A stretch of DNA of 64,000 nt from Azospirillum melinis (GTDB taxonomy: Bacteria; Pseudomonadota; Alphaproteobacteria; Azospirillales; Azospirillaceae). This document shows positions 26,926-36,505 of this stretch, piece after piece (position 1 is the stretch's first letter; every line of letters begins with the position of its first letter). The stretch covers positions 62,001 to 126,000 of the forward strand of contig NZ_WHOS01000005.1 of the NCBI RefSeq assembly GCF_013340935.1. The letters are read 5' to 3'. The notes below the pieces were generated by a model. The model was not told the DNA's origin. It made no database searches and worked only from the letters and a program-made list of their open reading frames with translations. The position numbers and the translations under genes were made by a program.

Positions 26926-27301
26926 ATTCTGCCGCGACCAATTCCGTGAACCCCTCGGCTACCGCGGCTTCGACAGCCAGTTCGGTCAGGGTAACGCGCG
27001 CCACCATCGGGATTTGTCCCAGGCAACGGCCGACATGGTCGGTTTCCGCCTGGGGCAGATCGCCGATTTCCATGGCGATGTCGAGCATGTCGTCGGTCAG
27101 CCGGCTGTGCAGGGCCAGCGGGACCAATCCACGCTTGGCGACATATTCCAGAACACGGGGCAGGGTGCCGGGATCGGCGTCGGCGACCAGGGAGAAGACG
27201 ACCCGGCGGCCGGGTGCGGTGGCGCGCGCATCCGAAGCGGACACGGGCGCTGCATTCGAGGAATTGGCGTTCAGGGACTTGGTGTTCACGGTGCTGGACA
27301 T
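26924..27301 (-). CDS. Stand-alone ACT-domain-like protein
   Basis: The 125-residue protein has an Asn/Ser/Ala-rich N-terminus (1-30) and then one ACT-like domain (about 33-108: RRVVFSLVADADPGTLPRVLEYVAKRG, then a beta-alpha-beta half). ACT domains usually bind small ligands such as amino acids. A stand-alone ACT protein may be a regulator or the remnant of a larger enzyme; no partner enzyme is adjacent. The ATG at 27301 is preceded at some distance by GAAGG. Confidence 0.7.
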   Translation of the reverse strand: MSSTVNTKSLNANSSNAAPVSASDARATAPGRRVVFSLVADADPGTLPRVLEYVAKRGLVPLALHSRLTDDMLDIAMEIGDLPQAETDHVGRCLGQIPMVARVTLTELAVEAAVAEGFTELVAAE

Positions 27302-27626
27302 GGCGTGATCGGGCCTTCAGACGGTTCTGCGGACTGGACGAGCGAAATCCCCGGCTCTCAAAGGAGAACCGGGCCGCTAATTCGCAGAATGCCGTCGATG
27401 CGATGCACGTTCATGGACAGGAGCCTAAGCGGCCGCGCGCCGTCCGTCAACAGGGGCGAGCTCGCCAAAAGATCGGCAGTGTCGCGTTCGGGGAGCGCCG
27501 GTGGGGCGATATCCCTCCTTGGTGGTGCCGAACCGTCACGTTCGAGCCGGACAGGAACAAAGTCCAGAGGATCCCGTTGAGGTTCCGCTTGTCCGTCACA
27601 AATGCTCCATCATAAGGGAGAAGGCC
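27302..27626 (+). other. 325-nt intergenic region with a stress-type promoter
   Basis: No gene is visible here. The left side should hold the promoter of the minus-strand ACT gene. The right end has the GGAAC-N16-CGTT element for the DUF3309 gene and a GGGAGAAGG ribosome-binding site (27616-27624). The middle is GC-rich with no other signal I can support. Confidence 0.6.
27554..27578 (+). promoter_or_regulatory. EcfG-type general stress promoter
   Basis: GGAAC (27554-27558), exactly 16 nt, then CGTT (27575-27578) matches the alphaproteobacterial EcfG (sigma EcfG/RpoE2) consensus GGAAC-N16/17-CGTT. It lies about 50 nt before the DUF3309 start codon in the right orientation. No other intergenic region that I checked has this pair. 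Confidence 0.7.
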
Positions 27627-27782
27627 ATGCTCGGCACGATTCTGCTCATCATCCTCATTCTGATGCTTCTCGGCGCCGTTCCGGCCTGGCCGCACAGCCG
27701 TGGCTGGGGCTATGGTCCCAGCGGCATCCTCGGCGTGCTGCTGATCGTCCTGATCGTTCTGCTGCTGATGGGCCGGATCTGA
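27627..27782 (+). CDS. DUF3309 small membrane protein
   Basis: This 51-residue protein matches DUF3309: a hydrophobic N-terminal segment (2-19), the conserved centre WPHSRGWGYGPSG, and a second hydrophobic segment (33-48) ending GRI. Function is unknown. GGGAGAAGG precedes the ATG at 27627. The EcfG-type promoter 50 nt upstream suggests induction in the general stress response. Confidence 0.88.
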   Translation: MLGTILLIILILMLLGAVPAWPHSRGWGYGPSGILGVLLIVLIVLLLMGRI

Positions 27783-27804
27783 TCCGCAACCTGTCGGCCT
27801 GATG

Positions 27805-28050
27805 CTATCTGCCCGATGGGCGGCGGGGCCGGCGGAGCGCGAACATCAGCCATCCGACCGGCCCCAGCATCAGCACCATCACCAGCCATCCGGCGCGCGG
27901 TCCGAACGGGCAGCGCGATCCGGCCGGCGGCCGCCACCCGCCACCCCGGCGCGACAAGGCCACATGCAGCAGTGGCAGCCCGTATAAGGCGAACAGGACC
28001 AGCCAGGGGATCGAGGCCCAGGGAATCATGGCGGAAAGATCGGCATTCAT
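27805..28050 (-). CDS. Small two-helix membrane protein
   Basis: The 81-residue protein has two membrane helices, about 13-32 (IPWLVLFALYGLPLLHVALS) and 54-71 (AGWLVMVLMLGPVGWLMFAL), joined by a Gly/Arg/Pro-rich loop and ending in an Arg-rich tail. The arrangement resembles the PLD-nuclease N-terminal type of small membrane protein, but I am not sure. GGAGG abuts the ATG at 28050 with no spacing, so an internal ATG at 28029 is possible. It converges on the DUF3309 gene. Confidence 0.6.
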   Translation of the reverse strand: MNADLSAMIPWASIPWLVLFALYGLPLLHVALSRRGGGWRPPAGSRCPFGPRAGWLVMVLMLGPVGWLMFALRRPRRPSGR

Positions 28051-28210
28051 CCTCCGACGATAGCATCGATCTCCAGGCTGTTGCGACCGATCGTCACGGC
28101 ATAATGCGGATGCATGCAGCCTCGGTTGCGCTGCACACGGGGCAACGAGGTTGAAGCCGGTGGGGACTTTCGGCTAGGGTCGTCGACAAGATCGTCCGAA
28201 GGGCCTAGCC

Positions 28211-28690
28211 ATGGCACTGGAAATCGAGCGGCGCTTTCTCGTCCGCAAGGATGTCCGGCATCTCTGCCGGAATGGCGTCCGAATGGTCCAGGGATACCTG
28301 CCGTCCGACGGCGTCAGCACGGTCCGCGTCCGCATCGCGGAAGACCGGGCGACCCTCACCATCAAATCGCTGAAGCGCGGAGCTTGCCGGGACGAGGTGG
28401 AGCACCCGCTGGATCTGGATTTCGCGCGCCAGCTTCTTCTCCACGGCTGCGAAGGCCGGGTGATCGAAAAGACCCGCTACCGCCATTGCCAGGACGGCCT
28501 GTGCTGGGAGATCGACATCTTCGACGGCGAGAATTCCGGCCTCGTCATTGCCGAGGTCGAGTTGGAGACCCCGGACCAGACGGTACCGCTGCCCGACTGG
28601 ATCGGTGCGGAGGTCACCACGCTGCGTGCCTACGGCAACTCCGCCCTTTCCCGTGCGCCGATCCGGCGCTGGTCTGCCGCCGCCGCTTGA
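28211..28690 (+). CDS. CYTH domain protein (triphosphatase-like)
   Basis: The 159-residue protein is a single CYTH domain. The N-terminal signature ExExK appears as EIERR (E4, E6, R8), with Lys replaced by Arg. Further acidic and basic tunnel residues are visible (VRVRIAEDRATLTIK, EVEHPLD, IEKTRYRH, EIDIFDG, IAEVELE). CYTH enzymes hydrolyse inorganic triphosphate or make cyclic AMP; triphosphatase is the likelier role for a short bacterial member. It stands alone and converges on the chemoreceptor gene. Confidence 0.88.
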   Translation: MALEIERRFLVRKDVRHLCRNGVRMVQGYLPSDGVSTVRVRIAEDRATLTIKSLKRGACRDEVEHPLDLDFARQLLLHGCEGRVIEKTRYRHCQDGLCWEIDIFDGENSGLVIAEVELETPDQTVPLPDWIGAEVTTLRAYGNSALSRAPIRRWSAAAA

Positions 28691-28691
28691 A

Positions 28692-28713
28692 GGGTCGCGT
28701 GTGGGCGCGACCC
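28692..28713. terminator. Hairpin between convergent CYTH and chemoreceptor genes
   Basis: GGGTCGCG (28692-28699) pairs perfectly with CGCGACCC (28706-28713) around a 6-nt loop. It has no U-tract and may act in both directions. Confidence 0.65.
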
Positions 28714-28739
28714 GAGCGAGGATGAACCAGCAAAGGGGG

Positions 28740-31145
28740 TCAGGCCGTCCGCACCTTGTTCAGGAAACCCTGAACCTCGCCACGCAGGCGGTCGGCCTGG
28801 GTCGCGAGAGTGCGGCTTGCATCCAGAACCGCATCGGCGGCACCGCCGGTCTTGGTGGCGGCGGTGGTCACCTCGGCGATGTTGCGCATCACCTGCTGGG
28901 TGCCTTCGGCCGCCTGCTGGACATTCTGGGCGATCTCGCGCGTGGCGCTGCCCTGCTGTTCCATTTCGAGCGCGATATCCGTCACCGTGCCGCTGATCGC
29001 AGTCACCGCATCGGAGATCGTGCGGATGGCCTCCACGGCGCTGATGGTGGCGGTCTGCATCTCCGCGACCTGGGCGGAGATCTCCTCGGTCGCCTTGGCG
29101 GTCTGGCCGGCGAGGTTCTTAACCTCGGTCGCCACCACGGCGAAGCCCTTGCCGGCCTCGCCGGCGCGGGCGGCTTCGATGGTGGCGTTGAGCGCCAAGA
29201 GGTTGGTCTGCTCGGCGATTTCGCCGATCAGGCCGACGACCTGGCCGATGCGCTCGGCAGCCATCGACAGGCCCTCGACGATGCTGTTGGTCTGCACCGC
29301 CTTGTCGGCGGCCCCCGACGCGGTGGCCGAGCTGGCGTTCAACTGACGCGAGATTTCGGCGATCGAGGCCGACAGCTGTTCCGCCGCCGCGGCGACGGTC
29401 TGCACATTCGCGGTCGCCTGCTGCGATGCGGTGGCGACGGCGGTGGATTTCGCGGTGGTCAGCGCTGCGTCCGACGACATCTCCTGCGCATCGCGGCCCA
29501 GCGAGCCGGCCGATTCGGTCAGCGAGGTCACCACGCCCGACACCGCCTGTTCGAAGCCGTTGGCGAACTCGTTCATCGTCCGGCGGCGGTCGGCGTCGAT
29601 CTGGATGCGCATCTCCTCCCGCTCGCGTTCCATCCGCCGCATCTCCAGGGCGTTGTCCTTGAAGATGGTCATGGCGGCGGCCATGTTGCGCAGCTCGTCC
29701 TTACGGTCGCCACCGGGAATGTCGACGCTCAGGTCGCCTTCGGCGAGCCGGCCCATGGCGCCGGTCATGGCATGCAGAGGGTGGGTGATGGCGCGGTCGA
29801 TGATCCAGGCCATCAGCGCGCCCAGCAGCAGCGCCACCGCCGCGCCGATGGCGATCACCATGCCGGCGCTGGCGCGGCCGGCCTCGCGATCCTCGCGCTG
29901 CAAAGTCACCAGCCGGCCAACCTGACCGCTGACCGCGGCCGATGCCTTGGCCATCGCCACCGACGCATCATGCTGCTTGGCGACGGCGGAGGACAGCGCG
30001 GTGAATTCCGAGTCGAAAGCGCGGGCGGCCTCGGTGATGGCAGCGATCAGCGCCCGCCCTTCCCGATCGACCAGGACGGCGCCGGCCTGTCCGGCAATCG
30101 CCAGGATCTCCTTCACCGCGGCGGCAGCCGCGACTTTGGCGTCCGCCGAGCCTGTCAGCAGGAAATCGCGCTGGGCCAGCATCGCCGATTGAGCGTCCTG
30201 CACCAGCCGCATTGCCAGACCGCGCAGCATGACGGCCTCGTTCACCTCGCTCTGGGCGTATTTCGAGGCTTCGGTCAGCGCTTCGGTCACCATGGCTTGG
30301 TTCTTCTGGAGCTCCATGGCGCGCTCCTGCACGCCGCGGGCCGCCTCGTCCAGCCCGGCGGCCACGCCGACCTCGGTCAGCGCGGCGATGCCCTTGCCGT
30401 GCAGGGCGCGCACGGTGTCGTGGTAGGCGCGGGCGTCGCCGGCGATCCGGGCGGCGGATTCCTCGTCATTGGTGCCGACGAGGTCCTTGGCGACGGTGTC
30501 GGTGATCTGCACCAGCTCGTCCAGCGCCGCGACGATCCGGTCGGCCAGGGCCTGATCGGCGTTGCGGCGCAGATCGCTTTGCTGGCGCCGGACCTCCAGC
30601 ACCCGTTCGATGACGCGGTTCGCGCGCTCCGCCGTATCCATGCTGTGGCGCAGCTCGGTGTCGGCGTCGCGCTTGCTGGCCATATTCAGGTCATAGCGCT
30701 CCGATTGCTGCTTGCCGATCTTCTCGGCGATCTCGCGCAGGGCACGGGCGCGCATTTCCATGCTGGCGGTGCGGGCGTGCGCCTCGCCGTCCTGGGCGAC
30801 GAAATTGTTGAAGGCGGCGCGGTAGCCGTCGATGCCGGACAGCACCTCGTCCAGCAGCCGGCGTCCCTCCCCATCGTTCAGGGCGGCGCGCGTCTGCTGC
30901 GCCTCGGCCTGCAGGGCGTCCAACATGCCTGGAACGTTGGTTGCGGCCTTGGCGTCGCGTTCGGTGACGAATCGCGCCTCCTCCAGCCGCACCGACTTCA
31001 GCCTTGTGTCGAGGTCGGCGGTATGGGCTTCCAGACCGACCCGTTCGGCGTAGGTGCTCAGGCTGTTCCAGCCGACGAACGCCACGCCAACCGTCAGGAG
31101 CAGCACGGCGGCAAAGCCAAGCGCGATCCGCGTTCCGATCGTCAT
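28740..31145 (-). CDS. Methyl-accepting chemotaxis protein
   Basis: The 801-residue receptor has a first membrane helix (about 7-27), a ~400-residue periplasmic all-helical sensor, a second membrane helix (427-449), HAMP (about 450-502) and a cytoplasmic signalling domain whose hairpin tip is at about 642-676 ([20 protein letters not shown]). The large helical sensor resembles the bimodular HBM type, but the ligand is unknown. There are no che genes nearby, so it must feed a distant array. The 117-nt leader has a GCATCGC/GCGATGC hairpin at 31166-31184. Confidence 0.95.
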   Translation of the reverse strand: MTIGTRIALGFAAVLLLTVGVAFVGWNSLSTYAERVGLEAHTADLDTRLKSVRLEEARFVTERDAKAATNVPGMLDALQAEAQQTRAALNDGEGRRLLDEVLSGIDGYRAAFNNFVAQDGEAHARTASMEMRARALREIAEKIGKQQSERYDLNMASKRDADTELRHSMDTAERANRVIERVLEVRRQQSDLRRNADQALADRIVAALDELVQITDTVAKDLVGTNDEESAARIAGDARAYHDTVRALHGKGIAALTEVGVAAGLDEAARGVQERAMELQKNQAMVTEALTEASKYAQSEVNEAVMLRGLAMRLVQDAQSAMLAQRDFLLTGSADAKVAAAAAVKEILAIAGQAGAVLVDREGRALIAAITEAARAFDSEFTALSSAVAKQHDASVAMAKASAAVSGQVGRLVTLQREDREAGRASAGMVIAIGAAVALLLGALMAWIIDRAITHPLHAMTGAMGRLAEGDLSVDIPGGDRKDELRNMAAAMTIFKDNALEMRRMEREREEMRIQIDADRRRTMNEFANGFEQAVSGVVTSLTESAGSLGRDAQEMSSDAALTTAKSTAVATASQQATANVQTVAAAAEQLSASIAEISRQLNASSATASGAADKAVQTNSIVEGLSMAAERIGQVVGLIGEIAEQTNLLALNATIEAARAGEAGKGFAVVATEVKNLAGQTAKATEEISAQVAEMQTATISAVEAIRTISDAVTAISGTVTDIALEMEQQGSATREIAQNVQQAAEGTQQVMRNIAEVTTAATKTGGAADAVLDASRTLATQADRLRGEVQGFLNKVRTA

Positions 31146-31165
31146 GGATTATGGACTCCCCGATG

Positions 31166-31184
31166 GCATCGCAAGTGGCGATGC
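31166..31184 (-). promoter_or_regulatory. Hairpin in the chemoreceptor 5' leader
   Basis: GCATCGC (31166-31172) and GCGATGC (31178-31184) form a 7-bp stem with a 5-nt loop about 20 nt upstream of the start codon. It is close enough to the GGGGAG ribosome-binding site to affect translation. Confidence 0.4.
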
Positions 31185-31262
31185 TTCTCCCCGATCATTG
31201 GGACGATTGAACCACAGGACGCTTTATGTCCGGTTTGATTCAAGTCAGGAATCCCACTTATT

Positions 31263-32372
31263 TCAGAAGCGGTCGGGCATCCAGCACGGTGCGCCGCGAA
31301 ATACGCGGTGCAAACGGTCGATCATCTTTTCTTCACCATGAAGCAAACCAGCTCTCCAAAGTGCGCGAGCGCTTGCGTGCCCCGTGAACAGACTGGCGAA
31401 AGCGGCGGTGCCAATCCGAGCCGGCGGGTCAAGGACTTGCGCTTTTTTTGAGATATTTCCAACAGAGCCAGCAACCTCAAGGTGGTAGTGCGCGCAATTG
31501 CCGAAAATTAAGTCATCATTTATCTCAAGAATGGCATACTCTTGCATGTCGTCTGGGTAACCCCTCGCCTCCAGGGCCTTGCCGACATCAAGGGAGCGGA
31601 CCAGCCACTCCTCGCGGCACTCCAGCGCCACGCCATCGCCGGCAAGCAGCGCCAGCGGGTCATCCGGACCGCCGCGCCATGTCACCCGGTCCACTTGAGC
31701 CCTGAAACCGGCCAGCATGGTCATGGCCGGTTTCAGGGACCGTTCGGAGGGCAGGCAGAGATCGGCGACGTCGAGGCGCTGATCCTGGGGCGGCGTCACC
31801 GCGATGTAGCCATCCTGGTTGCGGTAAAGCTCCGACGGTTCACCGTCCGGGCAGAGGGCGAGCGTCCACAGCGCCTCGGTCCTTTCCGGCAGGCCGTTCT
31901 GCTCGTTCAACAGAGGTTGACGGAGCATTGCCAACGGCACGGCGTCGAGCGGGTCCGCCGGCCACAAGTCGCTTGCGGCAGTCCCGGACTGTGCAAAGGC
32001 CGACGGCGGTGCGCTCCAGCGGCAGGTGACGCCGCCGCGGCCAAAGCCGAGCCGATGGTAGAAGGGAAGGGTTGCCGGGCAGAGCACCGCCAACGCCGCC
32101 CCGGCCTGCCGCCCCTCCTTCAGCAGGGCCCGCATCAGCGCACTGCCATGGCCGGCGCCGCGCAGGGCCGGATCGACAGCCACCATGGCGATGGCCTGCA
32201 CCGGAACCGGCCGCCCGCCGAACCACTGATTCATCGTCCAAAAGGCGGCACAGGCGGCCAATGCGGTGCCGGTGGACCGTGGAACACGCAGGACGCGGAT
32301 GCTGTCCATGCCGAACAGGCCGGCGTAGCGGTCAAACAGGTCGCGCGACAGTCCGAAGCCGAGCCGCGCCAA
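31263..32372 (-). CDS. Eis-like GNAT acetyltransferase, N-terminus uncertain
   Basis: The protein has an N-terminal GNAT domain with the acetyl-CoA motif DPALRGAGHGSALM, a second half-GNAT region and a C-terminal SCP2-like part, the layout of the Eis/YvbK-related family. The only standard start is TTG at 32372, yet the frame stays open upstream to 32520 and looks coding (YGPAQPEELSAVARLGFG), with no ATG or GTG in frame. An ATG at 32517 lies in another frame. A rare start or a frameshift is possible. The last ~300 bases are visibly less GC-rich than the rest. Confidence 0.75.
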   Translation of the reverse strand: MARLGFGLSRDLFDRYAGLFGMDSIRVLRVPRSTGTALAACAAFWTMNQWFGGRPVPVQAIAMVAVDPALRGAGHGSALMRALLKEGRQAGAALAVLCPATLPFYHRLGFGRGGVTCRWSAPPSAFAQSGTAASDLWPADPLDAVPLAMLRQPLLNEQNGLPERTEALWTLALCPDGEPSELYRNQDGYIAVTPPQDQRLDVADLCLPSERSLKPAMTMLAGFRAQVDRVTWRGGPDDPLALLAGDGVALECREEWLVRSLDVGKALEARGYPDDMQEYAILEINDDLIFGNCAHYHLEVAGSVGNISKKAQVLDPPARIGTAAFASLFTGHASARALWRAGLLHGEEKMIDRLHRVFRGAPCWMPDRF

Positions 32373-32587
32373 TCGGGCGACAGCGCTCAGCTCCTCCGGC
32401 TGGGCCGGCCCGTATTCATGATGGTGAGCAGGAAAAATGACGACCGGCCTCCACTCGTTCAGCGGCCGGCGGGACTGCGGCGCGGGCTTCGTGCAGCAAA
32501 GATGCGAGTCTGTTCATATGACAACGAAACAGCGTTGGCGGCAACAGAGTGAGCGGAGGACGAGAGCGCGCGTACAGGAAATGCCGT

Positions 32588-33676
32588 TCAGGCGTCCGTA
32601 CTCGTCGCGCCGCTCAATCTCGCTGCTGCCCACCCGGCCGCCTCGCGTACCACATCGCTGACGTCCTGTGCCAGGGCCTCAGCCACCTGTCTCAGGGACG
32701 GATCGCCGCTGTTGCCGATGGCGATGAGGACATTGCGGACGAAGCGGTCGCGGCCGATGCGCTTGATGGGGGAGCCGCTGAACACCTGCCGGAAGCCGGC
32801 ATCGTCCAGCTGCGCCAGATCGGCCAGCCGCGGCGCGGTCAGCTCGGCCCGCGGCAGGAAGGCGGGTTCGCGGGTCGCACGGGCGAACTTGTTCCAGGGA
32901 CAGGCGGCAAGGCAATCGTCGCAGCCATAAATGCGGTTGCCCATCAACGGCTTGAGGTCGTCGGGGATCGGCCCCTTATGCTCGATGGTCAGATAGCTGA
33001 TGCAGCGCCGGGCGTCGATCTGGTAGGGCGCCGGGAAGGCGGCGGTCGGGCAGGCGACCTGACAGCGGTCGCAGGAACCGCAGCGGTCGCGCGCCGGCGC
33101 GTCGGGCGGCAGGTCCAGCGTCGTGTAGATCTCGCCCAGGAACAGCCAGGAGCCATGGTCGCGCGACACCAAATTGGTGTGCTTGCCCTGCCAGCCCAGT
33201 CCGGCCTGCGCCGCCAGCGGCTTTTCCATCACCGGGGCGGTGTCGACGAACACCTTCACGCCGGCCTTGGTCTGGTGCGCCAGCCATTGCGCCAGCGTCT
33301 TCAACCGGCCCTTGATCAGGTCGTGATAGTCGCGGTTGCGGGCATAGACCGAGACGATGCCGCGGTCGGGATGCTCCGCCAGACGGCGCGGGTCGTCGTG
33401 CGGGGCGTAGCTTGTGCCCAGCGCGATGACGGTGCGCGCCTCGTCCCACAGCGACTGCGGATGGCTGCGCTGGTCGCTGCGCTCGGCCATCCAGCCCATG
33501 TCGCCGTGCCGGCCCTCGGCAACGAACTGCGCGAGACGCTCGCGCGCCTCCGGCCCCAGTGCTGCCGGGGCGAAGCCCACCGCGTCGAACCCCACCGCCA
33601 GCGCGCGGGCGCGGATGGCGTCCCGCAGCCGCGCCGGATCGGCGGAAGACAGCGGAGCGGGCTTAGCCGCGGCCAC
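32588..33676 (-). CDS. queG: Epoxyqueuosine reductase
   Basis: QueG reduces epoxyqueuosine to queuosine in tRNA, using cobalamin and two [4Fe-4S] clusters. The 362-residue protein has ferredoxin-like motifs [12 protein letters not shown] and [11 protein letters not shown], the cobalamin-region sequence [19 protein letters not shown], and HEAT-like C-terminal repeats. The GTG at 33676 was chosen because it yields the usual QueG length and places the start 14 nt inside the end of queF; the longer open frame upstream is Arg/Ser-rich and unlike QueG. Confidence 0.93.
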   Translation of the reverse strand: MAAAKPAPLSSADPARLRDAIRARALAVGFDAVGFAPAALGPEARERLAQFVAEGRHGDMGWMAERSDQRSHPQSLWDEARTVIALGTSYAPHDDPRRLAEHPDRGIVSVYARNRDYHDLIKGRLKTLAQWLAHQTKAGVKVFVDTAPVMEKPLAAQAGLGWQGKHTNLVSRDHGSWLFLGEIYTTLDLPPDAPARDRCGSCDRCQVACPTAAFPAPYQIDARRCISYLTIEHKGPIPDDLKPLMGNRIYGCDDCLAACPWNKFARATREPAFLPRAELTAPRLADLAQLDDAGFRQVFSGSPIKRIGRDRFVRNVLIAIGNSGDPSLRQVAEALAQDVSDVVREAAGWAAARLSGATSTDA

Positions 33677-34127
33677 GGTAGGTCGGCACGTCCTGCGACG
33701 GGATCCAGACGCCCTTCGGCGGCTCTCCGGTCTGGAAGAACACGTCGATGGGGATGCCGCCGCGCGGATACCAGTAGCCGCCGATGCGCAGCCAGACCGG
33801 CGACAGTTCGTCCACCAGCCGCTTGCCGATGCCCACCGTGCAGGCCTCATGAAAGGCGCCGTGATTGCGGAAGCTGGTCAGGAACAGCTTCAGCGACTTC
33901 GATTCGACCAGCCAGTCGCCGGGCACATAGTCGATGACCAGATGGGCGAAGTCCGGCTGGCCGGTGATCGGGCAGAGCGAGGTGAACTCAGGTGCGGTGA
34001 AGCGCACGCAATAGGGAGTGCCGGGGTTCGGGTTCGGCACCCGCTCCAGCACCGCCTCTTCCGGCGTCCTGGGCTGGATTGTCGAGCCGCCGAGCTGGGT
34101 CAGGCCGGCATAGATATTCTCACTCAT
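33663..34127 (-). CDS. queF: NADPH-dependent preQ0 reductase, unimodular
   Basis: QueF reduces the nitrile of preQ0 to preQ1. The 154-residue protein is the short type I (YkvM-like) form. The nucleophilic Cys52 ([11 protein letters not shown]), Asp59 and the QueF motif E-S-K-S-L-K with the later FRNHGAFHE are present. The ATG at 34127 overlaps the end of tgt by 8 nt, and its own end overlaps queG by 14 nt. Together these genes convert preQ0 to queuosine in tRNA; the preQ0-forming genes queC/D/E are not in the window. Confidence 0.95.
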   Translation of the reverse strand: MSENIYAGLTQLGGSTIQPRTPEEAVLERVPNPNPGTPYCVRFTAPEFTSLCPITGQPDFAHLVIDYVPGDWLVESKSLKLFLTSFRNHGAFHEACTVGIGKRLVDELSPVWLRIGGYWYPRGGIPIDVFFQTGEPPKGVWIPSQDVPTYRGRG

Positions 34128-35388
34128 CGGTCTTTTCCTCCGCCACCCGCTCGGCTTCCGGCGGGGCACTGTCCTTGTCCGCCTTCGGCGGAGCACTGTC
34201 TTTACCCGCCTTCGGCGGGCGGCCTTGCTTCGGCGGCTTGCCGGGCTTGGCGATGGGGTCCACGGTCGCCTCGATGTCGCCCTCGTTCATGCTGGCTTCC
34301 ATGGCGCCGGCGACCTCCTCGAAATTGCCGTCCGCGATGGCGTGGCGCATCGTCCGCATCACGTCCTGGTAGTAATGCAGGTTGTGCCAGGTCAGCAGCA
34401 TCGGCCCCAGCATCTCGTCCGCCTTGAACAGATGATGCAGATAGCCCCGGCTGTAGCTTCGGCAAGCCGGGCAGCCGCACTCGGCATCGAGCGGACGCTC
34501 GTCATGGGCGTGGCGGGCGTTGCGGATGTTGATGGTGCCGCGGCGGACGAAGGCCTGGCCAGTGCGGCCCGAGCGGGTCGGCATCACGCAGTCGAACATG
34601 TCGACGCCGCGCCGCACGGCGCCGATCAGGTCGCTCGGCCGGCCGACGCCCATCAGGTAGCGCGGGCGATCCTTGACCATCAGCGGTTCGGTGAAGTCGA
34701 GCACGCGGAACATCGTCTCCTGTCCCTCGCCGACTGCCAGCCCGCCGATGGCGTATCCGTCGAAGCCGATGTCGGTCAGGGCGGCGACGCTCTCCGCCCG
34801 CTGCTCCGGATAGACGCTGCCCTGGACGATGCCGAACAGGCCGTAGCCGGGCCGCTCGACGAAGGCGTCCTTGCTGCGCCGCGCCCAGCGCATCGACAGG
34901 CGCATGGAGGATTCGGCCTGCGCTTCCGTCGCCGGGAAGGGCGTGCATTCGTCCAGGCACATGGTGATGTTGCTGTCCAGCATGTGCTGGATCTGGATGG
35001 AGCGCTCCGGCGTCAGGTGGTGGCGGCTGCCGTCCAGGTGCGATTTGAAGGTGACGCCTTCCTCCGACATGGTGCGCAGGTCGGACAGGCTCATCACCTG
35101 GAAGCCGCCGCTGTCGGTCAGGATCGGCTTGTCCCAGTTCATGAAGCGGTGCAGGCCGCCCAACTGCGCCACCCGCTCCGCCGTCGGGCGCAGCATCAAG
35201 TGATAGGTGTTGCCCAGCAGGATTTCCGCACCTGTGGAGGCCACCGCGTCGGTGGTCATCGCCTTCACCGTCGCAGCGGTACCGACCGGCATGAAGGCCG
35301 GCGTCTCGATGGTGCCGTGGGCGGTGGTGACGCGGCCGCGCCGCGCCCGCCCGTCGGTCGCCAGAAGGTCAAAGCCGATGCCGGTCAT
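34120..35388 (-). CDS. tgt: tRNA-guanine transglycosylase with repeat-rich C-terminal tail
   Basis: Tgt exchanges guanine 34 for preQ1 in tRNAs with GUN anticodons. The core shows [12 protein letters not shown] (first catalytic Asp), [13 protein letters not shown] (nucleophile Asp) and the zinc site [16 protein letters not shown]. At 422 residues it is about 40 longer than the family norm: residues after about 380 form a Lys/Pro/Ala tail with a 9-residue repeat ([18 protein letters not shown]). It overlaps queA by 4 nt and queF by 8 nt. Confidence 0.95.
   Translation of the reverse strand: MTGIGFDLLATDGRARRGRVTTAHGTIETPAFMPVGTAATVKAMTTDAVASTGAEILLGNTYHLMLRPTAERVAQLGGLHRFMNWDKPILTDSGGFQVMSLSDLRTMSEEGVTFKSHLDGSRHHLTPERSIQIQHMLDSNITMCLDECTPFPATEAQAESSMRLSMRWARRSKDAFVERPGYGLFGIVQGSVYPEQRAESVAALTDIGFDGYAIGGLAVGEGQETMFRVLDFTEPLMVKDRPRYLMGVGRPSDLIGAVRRGVDMFDCVMPTRSGRTGQAFVRRGTINIRNARHAHDERPLDAECGCPACRSYSRGYLHHLFKADEMLGPMLLTWHNLHYYQDVMRTMRHAIADGNFEEVAGAMEASMNEGDIEATVDPIAKPGKPPKQGRPPKAGKDSAPPKADKDSAPPEAERVAEEKTDE
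34166..34219 (-). repeat. 27-bp tandem repeat in the tgt 3' end
   Basis: Two copies of a 27-bp unit begin at 34166 and 34193. Each contains a CCGCC-TTCG-GCGG hairpin. They encode the KDSAPP repeats of the Tgt tail. Confidence 0.75.
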
Positions 35389-36413
35389 GTTGGGTCCGTC
35401 CTGTGCAGCAGCGAGGCGTCGCCGTAGCTGAAGAAGCGATAGTCGGTGTCGATGGCATGCCCATAGGCCGCCCGCATGCGGTCATAGCCGGCGAAGGCGC
35501 AGACCAGCATGAACAGAGTCGATTTCGGTAGGTGGAAGTTGGTCCACAACAGATCGACGATGCGGAAACGGTAGCCGGGTGTGATGAAGATGTCGGTGTC
35601 GCCGCTGAAGGGGACCAGCGTCCCGTCCGGCCGGCCCGCCGTCTCCAGGATGCGCAGCGCCGTGGTGCCGACCGAGACGATCCGGCCGCCAGCCTTGCGC
35701 GTCTCGTTTACCGCGGCGGCGGTCTCCGGCGAGATCTCGCCCCATTCGCTGTGCATCTTGTGGTCGGCGATGTCGTCGACCTTCACCGGCAGGAAGGTGC
35801 CGGCGCCGACATGCAGCGTCACCGGCACCCGCCGTACGCCGCGCTCGTCCAGCGCCGCCAGCAGTTCGGGCGTGAAGTGCAGTCCGGCGGTGGGGGCGGC
35901 GACGGCACCTTCGCGGGCGGCGAAGACGGTCTGGTAATCGGCATTGTCGTCCTCGTCCGCCTTGCGGCGGATATAGGGCGGCAGCGGCATCCGGCCATGG
36001 CGGTGCAGCGCCTCCATGAGAGCAGCCCCGCCGGCGGAGAAGCGCAGCCGCACCTCCATACCGTCCTTGGCGATCACCTCGGCGCTGAAACCATCCGCTA
36101 TGACGATGGTGTCGCCGGGCTTCAGCCGCTTGCCGGGCTTGGAGAAGGTCGCCCATTCCCGCTCGCCCAGCCGCTTGTGCAGCGTGATCTCCACCGCCAC
36201 CTCGCCGCGCCGGCCCTCTAGCCGGGCCGGGATGACGCGGGTGTCGTTGACGACCATCAGGTCGCCCGGTTGCAACAGCGAGGGCAGGTCCCGCACGATG
36301 AAGTCGCGCAGGGTGGAACCCACCTCCAACAGGCGGGCGGCGTCACGCGGCCGGACGGGATGCTCGGCGATCCGGTCGGGCGGCAGGTCGAAGTCGAAAT
36401 CGGCGGTCTTCAT
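35385..36413 (-). CDS. queA: S-adenosylmethionine:tRNA ribosyltransferase-isomerase
   Basis: QueA transfers the ribosyl group of SAM to preQ1-tRNA to make epoxyqueuosine. The 342-residue length is typical. Family motifs include [19 protein letters not shown] at the N-terminus, [21 protein letters not shown] and [11 protein letters not shown]. The queA-tgt junction overlaps by 4 nt. TATAGC lies about 12 nt before the start codon on the minus strand and could be a -10 element giving a short leader; no preQ1 riboswitch was seen. Confidence 0.96.
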   Translation of the reverse strand: MKTADFDFDLPPDRIAEHPVRPRDAARLLEVGSTLRDFIVRDLPSLLQPGDLMVVNDTRVIPARLEGRRGEVAVEITLHKRLGEREWATFSKPGKRLKPGDTIVIADGFSAEVIAKDGMEVRLRFSAGGAALMEALHRHGRMPLPPYIRRKADEDDNADYQTVFAAREGAVAAPTAGLHFTPELLAALDERGVRRVPVTLHVGAGTFLPVKVDDIADHKMHSEWGEISPETAAAVNETRKAGGRIVSVGTTALRILETAGRPDGTLVPFSGDTDIFITPGYRFRIVDLLWTNFHLPKSTLFMLVCAFAGYDRMRAAYGHAIDTDYRFFSYGDASLLHRTDPT

Positions 36414-36505
36414 GGGAGGCGCAAGCTATAGACCGAACTGCGGGCCGATGGGAAGGGCTTGGGGGCAAGTCATTCGCCGGAACGCCAGCTTTCCGCTCCC
36501 ACACC

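Noticed and set aside
27710..28066. 118-codon minus-strand frame over DUF3309 and the small membrane gene
   Set aside because: It overlaps the well-supported DUF3309 gene and lacks the hydrophobic pattern of the adjacent frame (27805-28050).
28548..31238. 896-codon open frame opposite the chemoreceptor
   Set aside because: It is a low-complexity Gly/His/Arg translation of the antisense strand; the minus-strand chemoreceptor explains the region fully.
36414..36505. Possible preQ1 riboswitch before queA
   Set aside because: No preQ1-I or preQ1-II signature was seen, and the space is too short if the TATAGC -10 is used.
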